Of a stretch of 5,544 nucleotides of DNA, positions 5,040 to 5,544 are shown one piece after another; positions within the stretch are counted from its first letter, which is position 1, and every line of letters begins with the position of its first letter. The notes beneath the pieces were generated by a model, which made no database searches, had not been told where the DNA came from, and saw nothing but the letters and a program-made list of their open reading frames with translations. Both the position numbers and the translations under genes were made by a program. This DNA comes from Campylobacterales bacterium (GTDB lineage Bacteria > Campylobacterota > Campylobacteria > Campylobacterales > JALSKU01): positions 1 through 5,544 of the forward strand of contig JALVWI010000313.1 of the NCBI GenBank assembly GCA_027038335.1, given 5' to 3'.

Positions 5040-5521
5040 CAAGCCTGAGTTTGGTTTTGAGCTTTTTGTTGCTCTTTTAAAGCTTGAATTTCATTAAATA
5101 TTTGAAGCATTCCTATCATAGCCAAATGGTATCCAAAAGGACCAAATCCCATGATTTGACCGTGGCAAACAGGAGCGGTTAAACTTTTTTGTCTAAACTC
5201 TTCTCGTCTGTGGATATTGCTAACATGAACTTCTATGGTAGGAAGTTGAACCGCTTGGATGGCATCTCTTATAGCTACAGAAGTATGGGTATAGGCTGCC
5301 GGATTGATGATGATGCCGTCAGCATCACCTAGGCACTCTTGTATCTTATCAACTATTTCGCCTTCCAAATTTGACTGGAAAAACTCAATATCTATCTTAT
5401 TTTGCTCTGCAACTGCTTTCATTTGAGCATTTATCTCTTCAAGTTTCATAGGTCCATAGATCGCTTGATCTCTGATACCCAACATATTCATATTTGGTCC
5501 ATGAATTACTACAACTTTCAT
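5039..5521 (-). CDS. aroQ: 3-dehydroquinate dehydratase, type II
   Basis: AroQ catalyses reversible dehydration of 3-dehydroquinate to 3-dehydroshikimate, the third step of the shikimate pathway. It is a flavodoxin-like enzyme that usually forms dodecamers. The 160 residues match the family, with active-site motifs in order: GPNMNMLGIRDQAIYG (8-23) with Arg17 and catalytic Tyr22 on the mobile loop, NPAAYTHTSVAIRDA (73-87) with Asn73 and His79, and IEVHVSNIHRREEFR (96-110) with catalytic His99 and Arg110. A glutamine-rich tail (about 149-160) extends past the conserved fold. The ATG at 5521 has AAAGGTG just upstream. Its stop TGA shares a base with the peptidase ATG. It is richer in G+C than the flagellar genes (26 of 60 in 5161-5220). 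It is the first complete gene of the operon in this window. Confidence 0.97.
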   Translation of the reverse strand: MKVVVIHGPNMNMLGIRDQAIYGPMKLEEINAQMKAVAEQNKIDIEFFQSNLEGEIVDKIQECLGDADGIIINPAAYTHTSVAIRDAIQAVQLPTIEVHVSNIHRREEFRQKSLTAPVCHGQIMGFGPFGYHLAMIGMLQIFNEIQALKEQQKAQNQTQA

Positions 5522-5525
5522 TATT

Positions 5526-5532
5526 CACCTTT
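5526..5532 (-). promoter_or_regulatory. Ribosome binding site of aroQ
   Basis: AAAGGTG on the minus strand ends 4 nt before the aroQ ATG. An in-frame TAA overlaps the ATG as TAATG (5519-5523), and the same frame is open to the window end (ending KIFDKGE), so an upstream gene may end here. Only 21 nt are available to judge this. Confidence 0.65.
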
Positions 5533-5544
5533 ATCAAAAATTTT

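Noticed and set aside
5522..5544. Promoter or upstream gene end at the right edge
   Set aside because: Only 23 nt are visible. A TAATG junction is consistent with an upstream gene ending KIFDKGE, but so short an open frame cannot support a feature, and no -10/-35 can be judged.

Overview
The window is a single, tightly packed block of eight genes, all on the minus strand. It is AT-rich and reads from right to left as aroQ, an M24-family Xaa-Pro peptidase gene, folK, flhF, flhG, a small two-helix membrane protein gene, fliA and fliM, with fliM cut by the left edge. From memory this is the order found in Helicobacter pylori (HP1038 back to HP1031), and most of it is also seen in Campylobacter jejuni. 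Protein features such as the Campylobacter-like FliA and the N-terminally extended FolK also point to Campylobacterota (formerly Epsilonproteobacteria). The genus cannot be fixed from sequence reading alone.

Right part (about 3456-5521): three housekeeping genes. These are type II 3-dehydroquinase (shikimate pathway), a metallopeptidase of the proline-dipeptidase/aminopeptidase P type, and HPPK (folate synthesis). Left part (1-3459): flagellar control genes. The FlhF GTPase and the FlhG MinD-like ATPase set flagellar position and number. FliA is sigma-28 for late flagellar genes, and FliM is the switch protein that binds CheY-P. The unnamed membrane protein sits between flhG and fliA.

The genes are joined by stop/start overlaps (1 bp aroQ/peptidase, 4 bp folK/flhF, 20 bp flhG/flhF, 29 bp membrane protein/fliA, 8 bp fliA/fliM) or by gaps of 9 and 13 nt. 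There is no room for an internal terminator, so this looks like one operon with linked translation. Its promoter lies beyond the right edge. Start codons were reassigned where the longest ORF was misleading: flhG at 2219 and the peptidase at 5039. flhF begins with GTG and the membrane protein with TTG.

I see no mobile element, CRISPR array, RNA gene or evidently new defence-like system. The two observations most worth a second look are a degenerate heptamer repeat array that forms the translated 5' end of folK (3951-4006), and a duplicated A-AAA-AAG slippery heptamer in the membrane protein gene. A -1 shift at the second copy would end translation on the TGA that overlaps the fliA start codon.
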